Below, piece after piece: positions 33,476 to 44,014 of a stretch of 64,000 bases of DNA. The translations under genes and the position numbers were made by a program. The DNA lies in contig ML133479.1 of NCBI GenBank assembly GCA_003864495.1, positions 989,223-1,053,222 on the forward strand, read 5' to 3'. How positions within the stretch are numbered: position 1 is the first letter of the stretch; each line of letters starts with the position of its first letter. The notes under the pieces were generated by a model, which was given only the letters and a program-made list of their open reading frames with translations, did not search any database and was not told the DNA's origin. The DNA is from Nemopilema nomurai. Taxonomy: Eukaryota; Cnidaria; Scyphozoa; Rhizostomeae; Rhizostomatidae.

Positions 33476-34048
33476 AACAACCCAATAACAACCCAATAAC
33501 AAGGGGAACAACCCAGGAACAATCCAAGAACAACCCAGGAACAACCCAGAAACAACCTAGGAACAACCTAATAACAAGGGGAACAACTCAGGAACAACCT
33601 AGGAACAACCTAGGAACAAGCAAAACAACCCAGGAACAACCCAGGAACAACCCAGGAACAACCTAGGAACAACCTAATAACAAGGGGAACAACTCAGGAA
33701 CAACCTAGGAACAAGCAAAACAACCCAGGAACAATCCAAGAACAACCCAGGAACAACCCAGAAACAACCTAGGAACAACCTAATAACAAGGGGAACCACC
33801 CAGGAACAATCCAAGAACAACCTAAGAACAACCCAGGAACAACCCAGAAACAACCTAGGAACAACCCAGAAACAACCTAGGAACAACCTAATAACAAGGG
33901 GAACCACCCAGGAACAATCCAAGAACAACCTAAGAACAACCTAAGAACAACCCAGGAACAACCCAGGAACAACCTAGGAACAACCTAATAACAGGGGAAC
34001 AACTCAGGAACAACCTAGGAACAACCTAGGAACAAGCAAAACAACCCA
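33476..34048. repeat. Minisatellite of AACAACCYAGG-type units
   Basis: About 570 bp built from short modules (GGAACAACCCA, GGAACAACCTA) with a recurring AATAACAAGGGG block every ~110-130 bp. This indicates a higher-order period. The minus strand is partly open (Trp/Val/Leu-rich), which is a consequence of the repeat. Confidence 0.93.
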
Positions 34049-35349
34049 GTAGCCATGGTAAATGTGAATTGATTGTTTAGTAAATAACACGTTGGGGCGT
34101 TTACAAAACCACTAGATATCGTGTGGGGAAGTGCGTGCACTGTCAATAGGCCGTCAATCATGTCATCGCCTCACTTGTTCTGGAGGCTCTGTGATTTTGT
34201 CAGCAGACGGATGGGCCACGGGTCAGAGACACTACAATACGGGTCAGAGACACTACTATGGCATATGGGGAATGCTCCCAGGAACTTTTCAAAATGATAG
34301 CTGCTTGAGCTGAAAATTATGCTGCATTGCCCTGGTGGCTATGTAAACAACGTATGCCTATAGAAAGCTTGATAACTACTACCATTGTGTTTGGTACTAT
34401 AATATGCAATCTAGGTCCACGGCCGTACACAGAATACTGTACGGTTTTTCGGTCTCGGATAGCGTCTCACTGAACTGCTTTGGGCATCACCAAGTACAGC
34501 ATTCTGCATGCAATTTTAACGGTTTTTGCGAAAAATGTAAACGGTTTTTGCGAAAATTTTGTGCGGTTTTTTAGACAAATTTTTCAGTCCAGCGATATTC
34601 TAAGACACAACTTCCATATCTTGTACATAGTTAAAGTTTAAGCATTAAATCAGCAAAATAATTACTGAAGAATGGATTGTTTAGTGATTGCAGCAGCAGG
34701 ACTTTGTTGTAGTTGACTATAATAATAGAATAGCACATGGAGAATGTTTGACTTTCACGAGAGGTAAAATAAACTGGGGTTTCCACTCTACACTTGGCCA
34801 TAGCAATTGCTAATGTTTTGTATTGATATGAAAAGCCTACTTCAAAACTTGTGCTATTAAATAGTTTATGGCATCTTATAGATTTTCCAGTTGAATTAGT
34901 TGTATGTGGGTTCAAATGCTAGAAGACAAAGTACAGCTTCTCCTTAAGCTTTGTTTCTATTATGTGTTAACGTGAGATTGTTCTGATTCAAAGTGAAAAT
35001 TAACTCTGTGTTTGGTTTCAAGTTCATCTGAAATAGCCTAAGATTCCGGATTCCGGATTCCGTGTTTTAAAGGTAGCCATCCCAAAACCAAAACCAATCT
35101 GTCCCAAATCAACAAATCCCTGGAGATTAAATCCACAAAGGTTCTGACCTTTCAGTCACCAGTGTCACGAAAGCATTTGAAGTAAACGTGACCAAGAAGC
35201 GCATTATCAGCATGAAGGATTAGCAAAAAGCGAAGAGTTGCATCACAGGCTTTTCCATTTGATCTCTAGTCAAATGAATAATCTGTGACGTTCAATCAAC
35301 AGTCAGTTATACGGGATTAATTCTCGCCGCGACTTGACGTAACTTGGAT
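34049..35349. other. No gene seen; short local duplications
   Basis: The motif CGGGTCAGAGACACTAC occurs twice in tandem at 34217-34256. ACGGTTTTTGCGAAAA recurs near 34521 and 34540. There is no open frame with recognisable content. Confidence 0.5.
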
Positions 35350-35752
35350 GGCCGTTTACACGATCACATCCTATGATCAAATAAAGTACCGTAAATCCTC
35401 GAATTGGCCCCCCCCCTCGAATAAGCCCCCACCCTAGAACTACAAATTTTCAATAAGCCCCCCCCCCCTCGAATAAGCCCTCCCTCGATTTTTTTATTTT
35501 TGACTCCTGAGGTTGCCTCTGGCATTTTAGTGAATCACCACAAAAATTTATATTTTTGTTAATAATTTAATCAAATTTTACTTTATACTTAGGCTATTTT
35601 ATATATTATGAAAAGAAAGAAATTTCAAAAAATTATCTTTTTATCTGACATGTTTCAGAAAATTTTATAAGCCCCCCCCCCCCCTCGAATAAGCCGAGGA
35701 TTTACGGTATGTGATACAAATGTGACCTGAATATGATTGTGTAAACCGGCCT
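35350..35752. mobile_element. MITE-like element with GGCCGTTTACAC termini, host of a nested insertion
   Basis: The left end GGCCGTTTACACGATCA (35350-35366) is matched in inverted orientation by TGATTGTGTAAACCGGCC (35735-35752). Most of the interior is a second element (35387-35709). Similar GGCCGTTTACAC-type termini occur on short non-autonomous DNA elements. Flanking sequence TTAATTCTCGC...CGACTTGACG.AACTTGGATGG is present on both sides (about 35317 and 35760), suggesting a larger duplication. Confidence 0.6.
35387..35709. mobile_element. Nested MITE with CCGTAAATCCTCG inverted repeats and TA flanks
   Basis: TACCGTAAATCCTCG at the left end is matched exactly by CGAGGATTTACGGTA at the right. 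The terminal TA dinucleotides are consistent with a Tc1/mariner-type TA target. The interior has repeated poly-C/CTCGAATAAGCC modules next to both ends and an AT-rich core. It has no coding capacity. Confidence 0.85.
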
Positions 35753-37849
35753 TAAGGAATTAATTCTCGCTGCTTCGTGCGACTTGACGCAACTTGGATG
35801 GCCATGACCATGTGTTATATGTGACGAGAACATTCTTATAATTTTGTGTGCCTCTGTGCTTGTTCACCAAGTGGCTATGTTACCAATCATACTGTTTTGA
35901 ATTTTGTCAAACTGTTGTTGCATGTGGTTGCATGCGGAATTAAAATCTCTAAATCTCGTTTAGGTACTCACAGGAGGTATAAAACATCCCTGATTTAGGG
36001 ATTTATCCACCCAATGAAAACCTCGTATCTTAAAATCTCCAGTGCCAATAGGAGGCCAGACATTCCCAAGTTTGTTCATTTAACAGCATTTGCCAATGAG
36101 ACACCAAAACAATCTTTCACTCAGTTACTCAATTGCGGTTCGTATGAACTGAAACAATCAACACAGACGAAGAAAATGTTGTGCATCCCACTGCAGTTAA
36201 CCATGACGAAGCGGCGATATAAGTAATGCATCCTCCTTGGGTAAGTTGCAACGGCCTAAGATTTTGTTTCGAAAAACCTTTTTAAGGATATGAATTCTCA
36301 ACTTGTATTTTTATATTTTTGGTGGAATTGTTTTAAGGTCCTTTTCTAGTGGTAATCCTGTAATTTTTTCTAAATCACCTTGAAAGCAATATCGTATGCG
36401 ATAGCAGTAAAATTTTGACTAAAAACGTCATCCTATAGCTCTTGTGCGATTTTTCCAGGAAGATGTTATTAGAAACTACATTATACGTGAAAACTGCAAG
36501 CTTTCCATCCAAGTACGCTAAAGTGTCAGTTTCCAGCAGGAATACCCTGAACACGAATGTACTGATTCCAGAGGTGAGAAAGAATTTCGTTGTCCAACGC
36601 AAATTTGGTATTTTTTGCACTAGTGATGTTTAAACAAAATGGTCTCCATTAACAATTTGAATTGCAGTGTATTTTATTCCAATAAGCTGCCTCTAAGATG
36701 CTTTGATAAATAACAAATAGAAATAAGCCAATTTTTTACCCTTTCAGTGTTACATATAGCTGGAAATTCTAGTACCTAAATTGGGCAAATAATGGTCACT
36801 CACCCTGACACAGCATTGAATAAATATTTCCATCTATTTGTTTATTTTTAGCTCATTGCTTATTGCATTCACAAACAAGACAAAATCAGATGATTTCCGA
36901 AGTCGGATGTTTGGAAAACTGAAAGAATCTTGTTTTGATTAGAAATTGAGATTATGATGGATGCTCTCATTTCCTCTTTTTTACAAATAATAATGAGGAA
37001 GCTATAACTCTTTTTCATTAAAAACTTAATGACTCAATCAATTTAATAATTAAAACTAATATATGAACACAAATATGTAATATACATCAATAAATTTATG
37101 ATTATAATACCATACAATTTGTTGTTGATGATTATCAGCTATCAAAACGATCCTACTAAAGGGTTTGCTTTCTGTTTCCTTATTCTGCCAAAAAGCCCTA
37201 AATACATGGTGGATGTACGCTCCAAACTATTTGAAGAATACTATTCAAGGCGCCTTAAGAGCACAAAACCTATTTAGAAAAAATTCGTGTATTTAAACTT
37301 AGAATTACCCTTTTGTTTCTCAGAAGCAAATTATAACTTGGTGGTTCCAGAAGAAAGTGGGTGCATGAACACACTTTTAAGAGATAGCCAAGTCTGTTAA
37401 TTGACGTCATGAAAAACAAGCCATTTCAGAACCCTGTTTTTCAAAGTGATGAATTTTAGTTCAGGAAATTGTCAAAAGTAAATTCTATTCAACTTCCATA
37501 AAACCTAGGCACTATTTAATTTTGTTTCTAACTTTTCAAATTTAAGTATAAAATTGGTAGGGGCGGCAGAACTAAACAACTTTTTTAAGTGGTGAGGGAG
37601 ATAAAAAGAGCTAAAAGCTAAATGAAATTACATTGGAGCAGAGAAAAAAGTTAATGGCATTTGCATGGCATCATATGTTAGTTCTTTAGGATATAGTATT
37701 TTCAGCTGAATATATGAGCATATTTTTGTGAAACTAGAATAAAAGACTAATCTGAAAAAAACTGGCCTGTGACTTATTTGAACTCATTATAATCTTAGCT
37801 TAAAAATTCATTTAATTTACATATCCTGTCTATGTGAAACTATGAAATG

Positions 37850-39177
37850 GTGGAAAAACTTGTACATTTCTGTTCTTTCTTACTTTTTCAATGCAAATTT
37901 TCTTTTGGTTATTGAAGAACAGTGTTATTTGAAGGGTGTTATGGCAAGTGGACGACATGTGCCAAAATGAGGAACTGAAATGCCCAGTCTAAGTAAAACA
38001 CTGAAACAAAAGATTTTTGTTTGTTACTTTTTCAAAGCATATTCTCTTTTGGTTATTCATTGATGTCTAATGAAGATCAGTGTGGTTTGTGGGATGTTAT
38101 GGCGATTGGGCGACATGTGCCAAATTTTGGTACTGGAATGCCCAGTCTAAGTAAAACACTGAAATGGAAGAAAACTTGCACCTTTTTGTTTGTCATGTTT
38201 TCAAATCATACTCTCTTTTGGTCATTCAGTGATGTCTAACGAAGATCAGTGTGGTTTGTGGGATGTTATGGCGATTGGGCAACATATGCCAAATTTTGGT
38301 ACTGGATTGCCCAGTCTAAGTAAAACACTGAAATGGAGGAAACTGGCACCTTTTTTTGGTGCTTTTAAAAAGCATATTTTCTTTTGGTTATTCATCGATG
38401 TCTAATGAAGATCAGTGTGGTTTGTGGGATGTTATGGCGATTGGGCAACATGTGCCAAATTTTGGTACTGAATGCCCAGTCTAAGTAAAACACTGAAATG
38501 GAAGAAAACTGGCACCTTTTTGTTGCCAGTTTTCAAAGCATATTCTCTTTGGTTATTCATCGATGTCTAACGAAGATCAGTGTGGTTTGTGGGATGTTAT
38601 GGCGATTGGGCGAAATGTGCCAAATTTTGGTACTGGAATGCCCAGTCTAAGTAAAACACTGAAATGGAAGAAAACTGGCACCTTTTTGTTTGCCACGTTT
38701 TTAAATCATACTCTCTTTTGGTCATTCATCGATGTCTAACGAAGATCAGTGTGGTTTGTGGGATGTTATGGCGATTGGGCAACATGTGCCAAATTTTGGT
38801 ACTGGAATGCCCAGTCTAAGTAAAACACTGAAATGGCCGAAAACTTGCACCTTTTTGTCTGCCACGTTTTCAAATCATACTCTCTTTTGGTCATTCATCG
38901 ATGTCTAACGAAGATCAGTGTGGTTTGTGGGATGTTATGGCGATTGGGCAACATGTGCCAAATTTTGGTACTGGAATGCCCAGTCTAAGTAAAACACTGA
39001 AATGGCCGAAAACTTGCACCTTTTTGTCTGCCATGTTTTCAAAGCATATTCTCTTTTGGTTATTCATCGATGTCTAATGAAGATCAGTGTGGTTTGTGAG
39101 ATGTTATGGCAATTGGGCGAAATGTGCCAAATTTTGGTACTGGAATGCCCAGTCTAAGTAAAACACTGAAATGGAAG
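37850..39177 (+). repeat. Array A: about 7.5 tandem copies of a ~168-bp repeat (forward)
   Basis: Each unit holds GATCAGTGTGGTTTGTGGGA, TGTTATGGCGATTGGGC, CAAATTTTGGTACTGG and CCCAGTCTAAGTAAAACACT. Units start at about 38070, 38240, 38408, 38573, 38746, 38910 and 39076. The outermost copy (37850-38010) is strongly diverged. Short open frames inside are repeat by-products. Confidence 0.95.
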
Positions 39178-39964
39178 TTTTAAATTTAGATTCGGCAATG
39201 TCCAAGTTTATGTGAAGCACTGAAAAAGTTTTGTACAGTAATATCCCGCAATCCCTTGTATAAGAAACGCAATGTTAATAAATTCTAGACTGGCGAAGAC
39301 CTGAAAAAATGGGAAACTCGAAAATATTGGAATAAGTAGAATAATCTGTACTGGAATCACCTACGTAGCAAGTTCTGAAGGCTCAAGGGTTGCTTTCTAG
39401 ATTATTGTGGCTTTATTCAGAGGGAACTACCCGAATAGCTCTGAAATGATAGTGATAAACCCGGTTGTAATATTCCCAGCCTTTCCTGCGCCAATGTCCT
39501 ATACGCATTTGGGGTTCCCTTGGAAATTATCCGCAATGTACCTAAATTTCCAAAATGAGCTTAGGTTGCCAATTGGAGAGAGAAGCAAGAAACCGATTAA
39601 CGAAGCAAAGTAATTCATAAAAAAGACGTAACGATAGGCATTTTATTTGACATCTGCTCTAATTCTGAGATTTTTTCTGTATTTTAGGGCTTCAACTATT
39701 TCGAAGGAAAGAAAATAAACGTAAAAAGATCCTAAAGAAAGAAACAGTGTTTCTTGTCCTACTAAAACCTCAATATCGAACAATATTAAGAATCACATTC
39801 CTCCTTAACTTCCATAACATTGGCTTCCTTATATCTCAGCATGAATTCTCTTTGAGGTGAAACAATGTAACTGAAAATGACATGGTACAAGATTATTGCA
39901 TATAATAACTTCATATCTTTGCTTTTAGATAGCTTAACATTCAATGCTTTCCAAAACAATATTC

Positions 39965-40960
39965 TTCCATTTCAGTGTTTTACTTAGACTGGGCATTCCA
40001 GTACCAAAATTTGGCACATGTTGCCCAATCGCCATAACTTCCCACAAACCACACTGATCTTTATTAGACATCGATGAATAACCAAAAGAGAATATGCTTT
40101 GAAAACGTGGCAAACAAAAATATGCAAGTTTTCGGCCATTTCAGTGTTTTACTTAGACTGGGCATTCCAGTACCAAAATTTGGCACATGTTGCCCAATCG
40201 CCATAACTTCCCACAAACCACACTGATCTTTATTAGACATCGATGAATAACCAAAAGAGAATATGCTTTGAAAACGTGGCAAACAAAAATATGCAAGTTT
40301 TCGGCCATTTCAGTGTTTTACTTAGACTGGGCATTCCAGTACCAAAATTTGGCATATGTTGCCCAATCGCCATAACATCCCACAAACCACACTGATCTTT
40401 ATTAGACATCGATGAATAACCAAAAGAGAGTATGATTTGAAAACGTGGCAGACAAAAAGGTGCCAGTTTTCTTCCATTTCAGTGTTTTACTTGGACTGGG
40501 CATTCCAGTACCAAAATTTGGCACATGTTGCCCAATCGCCATAACTTCCCACAAACCACACTGATCTTATTAGACATCGATGAATAACCAAAGAGAATAT
40601 GCTTTGAAAACGTGGCAAACAAAAAGGTGCCAGTTTTCTTCCATTTCAGTGTTTTACTTGGACTGGGCATTCCAGTACCAAAATTTGGCACATGTTGCCC
40701 AATCGCCATAACTTCCCACAAACCACACTGATCTTCATTAGACATGATGAATAACCAAAAGAGAATATGCTTTGAAAACGTGGCAAAAAAAAAGGTACCA
40801 GTTTTCTTCCATTTCAGTGTTTTACTTAGACTGGGCATTTCAGTACCTGAATTTGGAACATGTCCCCTTCTTCGCTTAACATGAAAGAGCCATATTTCTT
40901 CACAATGATCTTCCATAAGGAAATTTGCTCTAATCAATACTAAAAACAAATGTATCCATT
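39965..40960 (-). repeat. Array B: about 5.5 copies of the same ~168-bp repeat in inverted orientation
   Basis: This is the reverse complement of the array A unit. Starts of the CATTTCAGTGTTTTACTTAGA end lie near 39972, 40138, 40308, 40476, 40644 and 40812. The outermost copy (about 40830-40960) is diverged and resembles the diverged outermost copy of array A (both read GACATGT.CCAAA.T.AGG.ACTGAAATGCCC), so the two arrays are mirror images including their decayed edges. Confidence 0.95.
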
Positions 40961-41957
40961 TTATACCATTGTGCATAATTATTCTTGAAGTTAAGTGTTC
41001 AATTATTCATTAAAGAATGCAGGAATGGAGTAGTCTGTATAGGGAAAGATCTTTTTCTGATTATTTTGTAAGGAAATTTTAATCAAAATAATTGTGAAAA
41101 TTTGATGAGAAACAGCAAAAGGGGACAACAAAGATAACAAGAAATTCATAGGCTCTTTCAACCTTCTACTGAGTCTTTTTTGCTACGTTTCTAAAATACA
41201 CAATGGTTCAATGCATGCAATGGTTCATAATATTGGTAGGTTTTTTTAATTTGTGTGTTCAGTTTGTTATAGTTGGGATACAGGGATATGCTTTAGCTAT
41301 TAGCACAACCTGCAAAGAATTTGGGTTAATCAAAAAAAGAGATATATTGAAAAATATCCACCAAAAAGTTGGTTCTGGGAATTTTGCTTTCTGTTCCCAA
41401 ACTAATCACCAAATTTCTTTACTGCTGCTAGTTCATTGTAGAAATATTATGCAGATATTTGATACCCTTCCTATTAGGGGCGGCCTTTGAAGATATTGCT
41501 GTTATTAGTCTAATACCTCTTTTCTGAGGCATGAATTTTCTTTCAGGTGTGTTTTTTATTTATTGTGCACTGTTCTTGAAAGCAATGAAAAATTGCACCA
41601 TTCTGCATTTGCAATGAGCTTTGTATCTAAAAGTCATTATAAGGGCATTTCCTATTTAAAAGAAAGGTGTGGCCAAAAACTCCATGTTGTTTTATTTGGG
41701 AAAGTAATACCACTCCGGCAGCGCTACGCACCACCCCTGCTTCCTATTTACAGTCTAGTCAAAAAAGTGTCACTTATTTTGGCAATATAAAGCTAAAATG
41801 GAATATGTGCCAATAAAGAATAGAAAAACAATGGGAAATTGTCATTTGATACAGATATCTCTGGTGCAAGGTACATTGATTCAACACACTGGTGCCTGAT
41901 TAAAGGCAACTACAAATCAGAACAGCTGAAGAAATTTAAATTTGTATCCTCCCACGT

Positions 41958-42345
41958 TATACACGCTTTTTTATAAGGAACCTACCACAAGGCCTAGTTC
42001 CAAAAGTTCCTTATTCGTAGACCTCAAGTCATCAGATTTTAGTAACAAAGTTTCTTAAAAGTTCCTTAATTTTCACTGCACATCAATAAGCCGTAACACT
42101 TAATAGAGAGAGGGGCGAGATAGAATATGCGGAAACTACTCCATAAAGCACTTGACACACAAATAGCAAACAATCTATGCGAGTATTGGCTGCAAATTAA
42201 TGGAACGGGCTTTTTAGCCCTTGATGCTTGCAGTTATAAACAATTCAAATCGAAAAGTTCCTTAGGGATTTCGTTTTTTATATATTTCGGCCTTCTACAT
42301 GTAGGTTCCTTATAAAGTGGTTCCTTATAAAAAGCGTGTGGTATA
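41958..42345. mobile_element. MITE with (TA)TACACGCTTTTTTATAAGGAACC termini
   Basis: A 388-bp element has imperfect inverted ends: TATACACGCTTTTTTATAAG on the left and its complement ...CTTATAAAAAGCGTGTGGTATA on the right. Additional AAGTTCCTTA / TAAGGAACC motifs lie inside both ends. A second, truncated copy occurs at 52765-53005, which confirms that it is dispersed. It has no coding capacity. Confidence 0.85.
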
Positions 42346-43414
42346 GGTATGAGGAACCAGGGGAAGATTAGTTGTTAGGCTAACCAGGTTTTTCCTCTCT
42401 TTAAATAAAGTTCATCTATCAAACTAAGAAAAATAACTGTTTAGCTTTCTATTTAGGTTTTTTGCCCCACTGACCACCCTCTATTTACGCCAATTTTGTT
42501 TACGAGTTTTGTGTAAAATAAAAAAATTCGCAATTCCAGTGACAGGGTTGCTGATGCCCCGGTCCCAGTGAACTTTCAGCTGCCTTTTTAGGCCTCGGCC
42601 TTCGTCGAGAAGATAACTTTGGGCCTTTATCGAAGGTACTGTATATGGGACTACTAGTTCTTGAACGCGAAGGTGCAAAACAAAAGTTGCAGTTGAACCT
42701 TTGCATGTAGAGGCTGTCCACTGGGTTCCCTGTTACCGAGAGAATGCAACAGAATAGAAAGAACCAAGCTCTGGCCCACTGGCAATATTTCGTATATTTC
42801 TATCCAAAGGTTCCATCTGCCAGATCACGAGAAAAGTACGAAGGAGGGTCGATTCCGTGCCATTGCTAGGCCTACAGCATCAACAGAGTGGCCTCATATT
42901 GACTGCATTTTCTATTTAAACGAGGTTTTCGTTGGGTGGATAAATCCCTGAATCAGGGACGTTTCATTCCTGCTCACAGCTATGCCTCTGCACCTTCTTC
43001 TTTCGTCTCTCTCCCTCGTTTGGCTGCACTTCTATAACTGCGTTCACATTGCACACGCACTTACTGGCTTCCAGGCGCAGTAGGTGGCAACGCATCCTTG
43101 CGAACGATTTCCTGTTCACATTAGCAGGCTTTTTGATCAACATTTTATTCGATTTTAGACCTTGTTTGCACGAGATAAAATGGTACGGTTCCATTTAGAA
43201 CAGGGACGATAATATGTAACTCAATTTGGGGGAGGCGTAGAATGATGAAAATTTGAACTGTTAATCTATTGTTCGTAGATAATTGATAGTTGGAAAAAGC
43301 CCTGGTTCCAGATTCCTAATTCATTTAAGTAAATTCAAAAATCAAGGAAATTTTTCGATTTTGATTACCATGTAGAGAATTTTTAACAGAACAGTTCTCG
43401 CTTTAATGTTGTAC

Positions 43415-44014
43415 TGCTCCATTGTTGTTTTATGGAATGTTGTCAGTTGTTAATGAATTAGAGAAGAAGAACTCGAAAACGATCTTAAATGCTCCATTGT
43501 TGTTTTATGGAATGTTGTCAGTTGTTAATGAATTAGAGAAGAAGAACTCGAAAACGATCTTAAATGCTCCATTGTTGTTTTATGGAATGTTGTCAGTTGT
43601 TAATTAATTAGAGAAGAAGAACTCGAAAACGATCTTAAATGCTCCATTGTTGTTCTATGGAATGTTGTCAGTTGTTGATTAATTAGAGAAGAAGAACTCG
43701 AAAACGATCTTAAATGCTCCATTGTTGTTCTATGGAATGTTGTCAGTTGTTGATTAATTAGAGAAGAAGAACTCGAAAACGATCTTAAATGCTCCATTGT
43801 TGTTTTATGGAATGTTGTCAGTTGTTAATGAATTAGAGAAGAAGAACTCGAAAACGATCTTAAATGCTCCATTGTTGTTCTATGGAATGTTGTCAGTTGT
43901 TGATTAATTAGAGAAGAAGAACTCGAAAACGATCTTAAATGCTCCATTGTTGTTCTATGGAATGTTGTCAGTTGTTAATTAATTAGAGAAGAAGAACTCG
44001 AAAACGATCTTAAA
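43415..44014. repeat. Satellite: eight 75-bp tandem copies
   Basis: The array has eight exact-length units starting every 75 bp from 43415. Each has TGCTCCATTGTTGTT, a TTATGG/CTATGG variant, TTGTCAGTTGTT and GAATTAGAG or TAATTAGAG. Because 75 is a multiple of three, frames stay open through several units on both strands. I do not regard these as genes. Confidence 0.97.

Larger units (their letters stand above)
35971..42972. repeat. ~7-kb nested palindromic structure (possible foldback-type element)
   Basis: Outer inverted arms of about 85-90 bp lie at 35971-36058 and 42889-42972. They share GTCCCTGAT.CAGGGATTTATCCACCCAA-type sequence, AAAACCTCG and a distal GAGGCCA. Inside them, two opposed arrays of a ~168-bp repeat flank a ~780-bp spacer. 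The midpoints of the outer pair and the arrays agree to within a few hundred bases (about 39.4-39.6 kb). No transposase was recognised. The sequences between outer arms and arrays do not obviously match each other, so chance pairing of two dispersed repeats remains possible. Confidence 0.55.

Noticed and set aside
33674..33928. Trp/Val/Leu-rich minus-strand frame
   Set aside because: Translation of the AACAACC minisatellite; not a gene.
40479..40976. 165-residue minus-strand frame over array B
   Set aside because: It is produced by the ~168-bp repeat and a unit length divisible by three; similar frames occur in array A with no conserved product.
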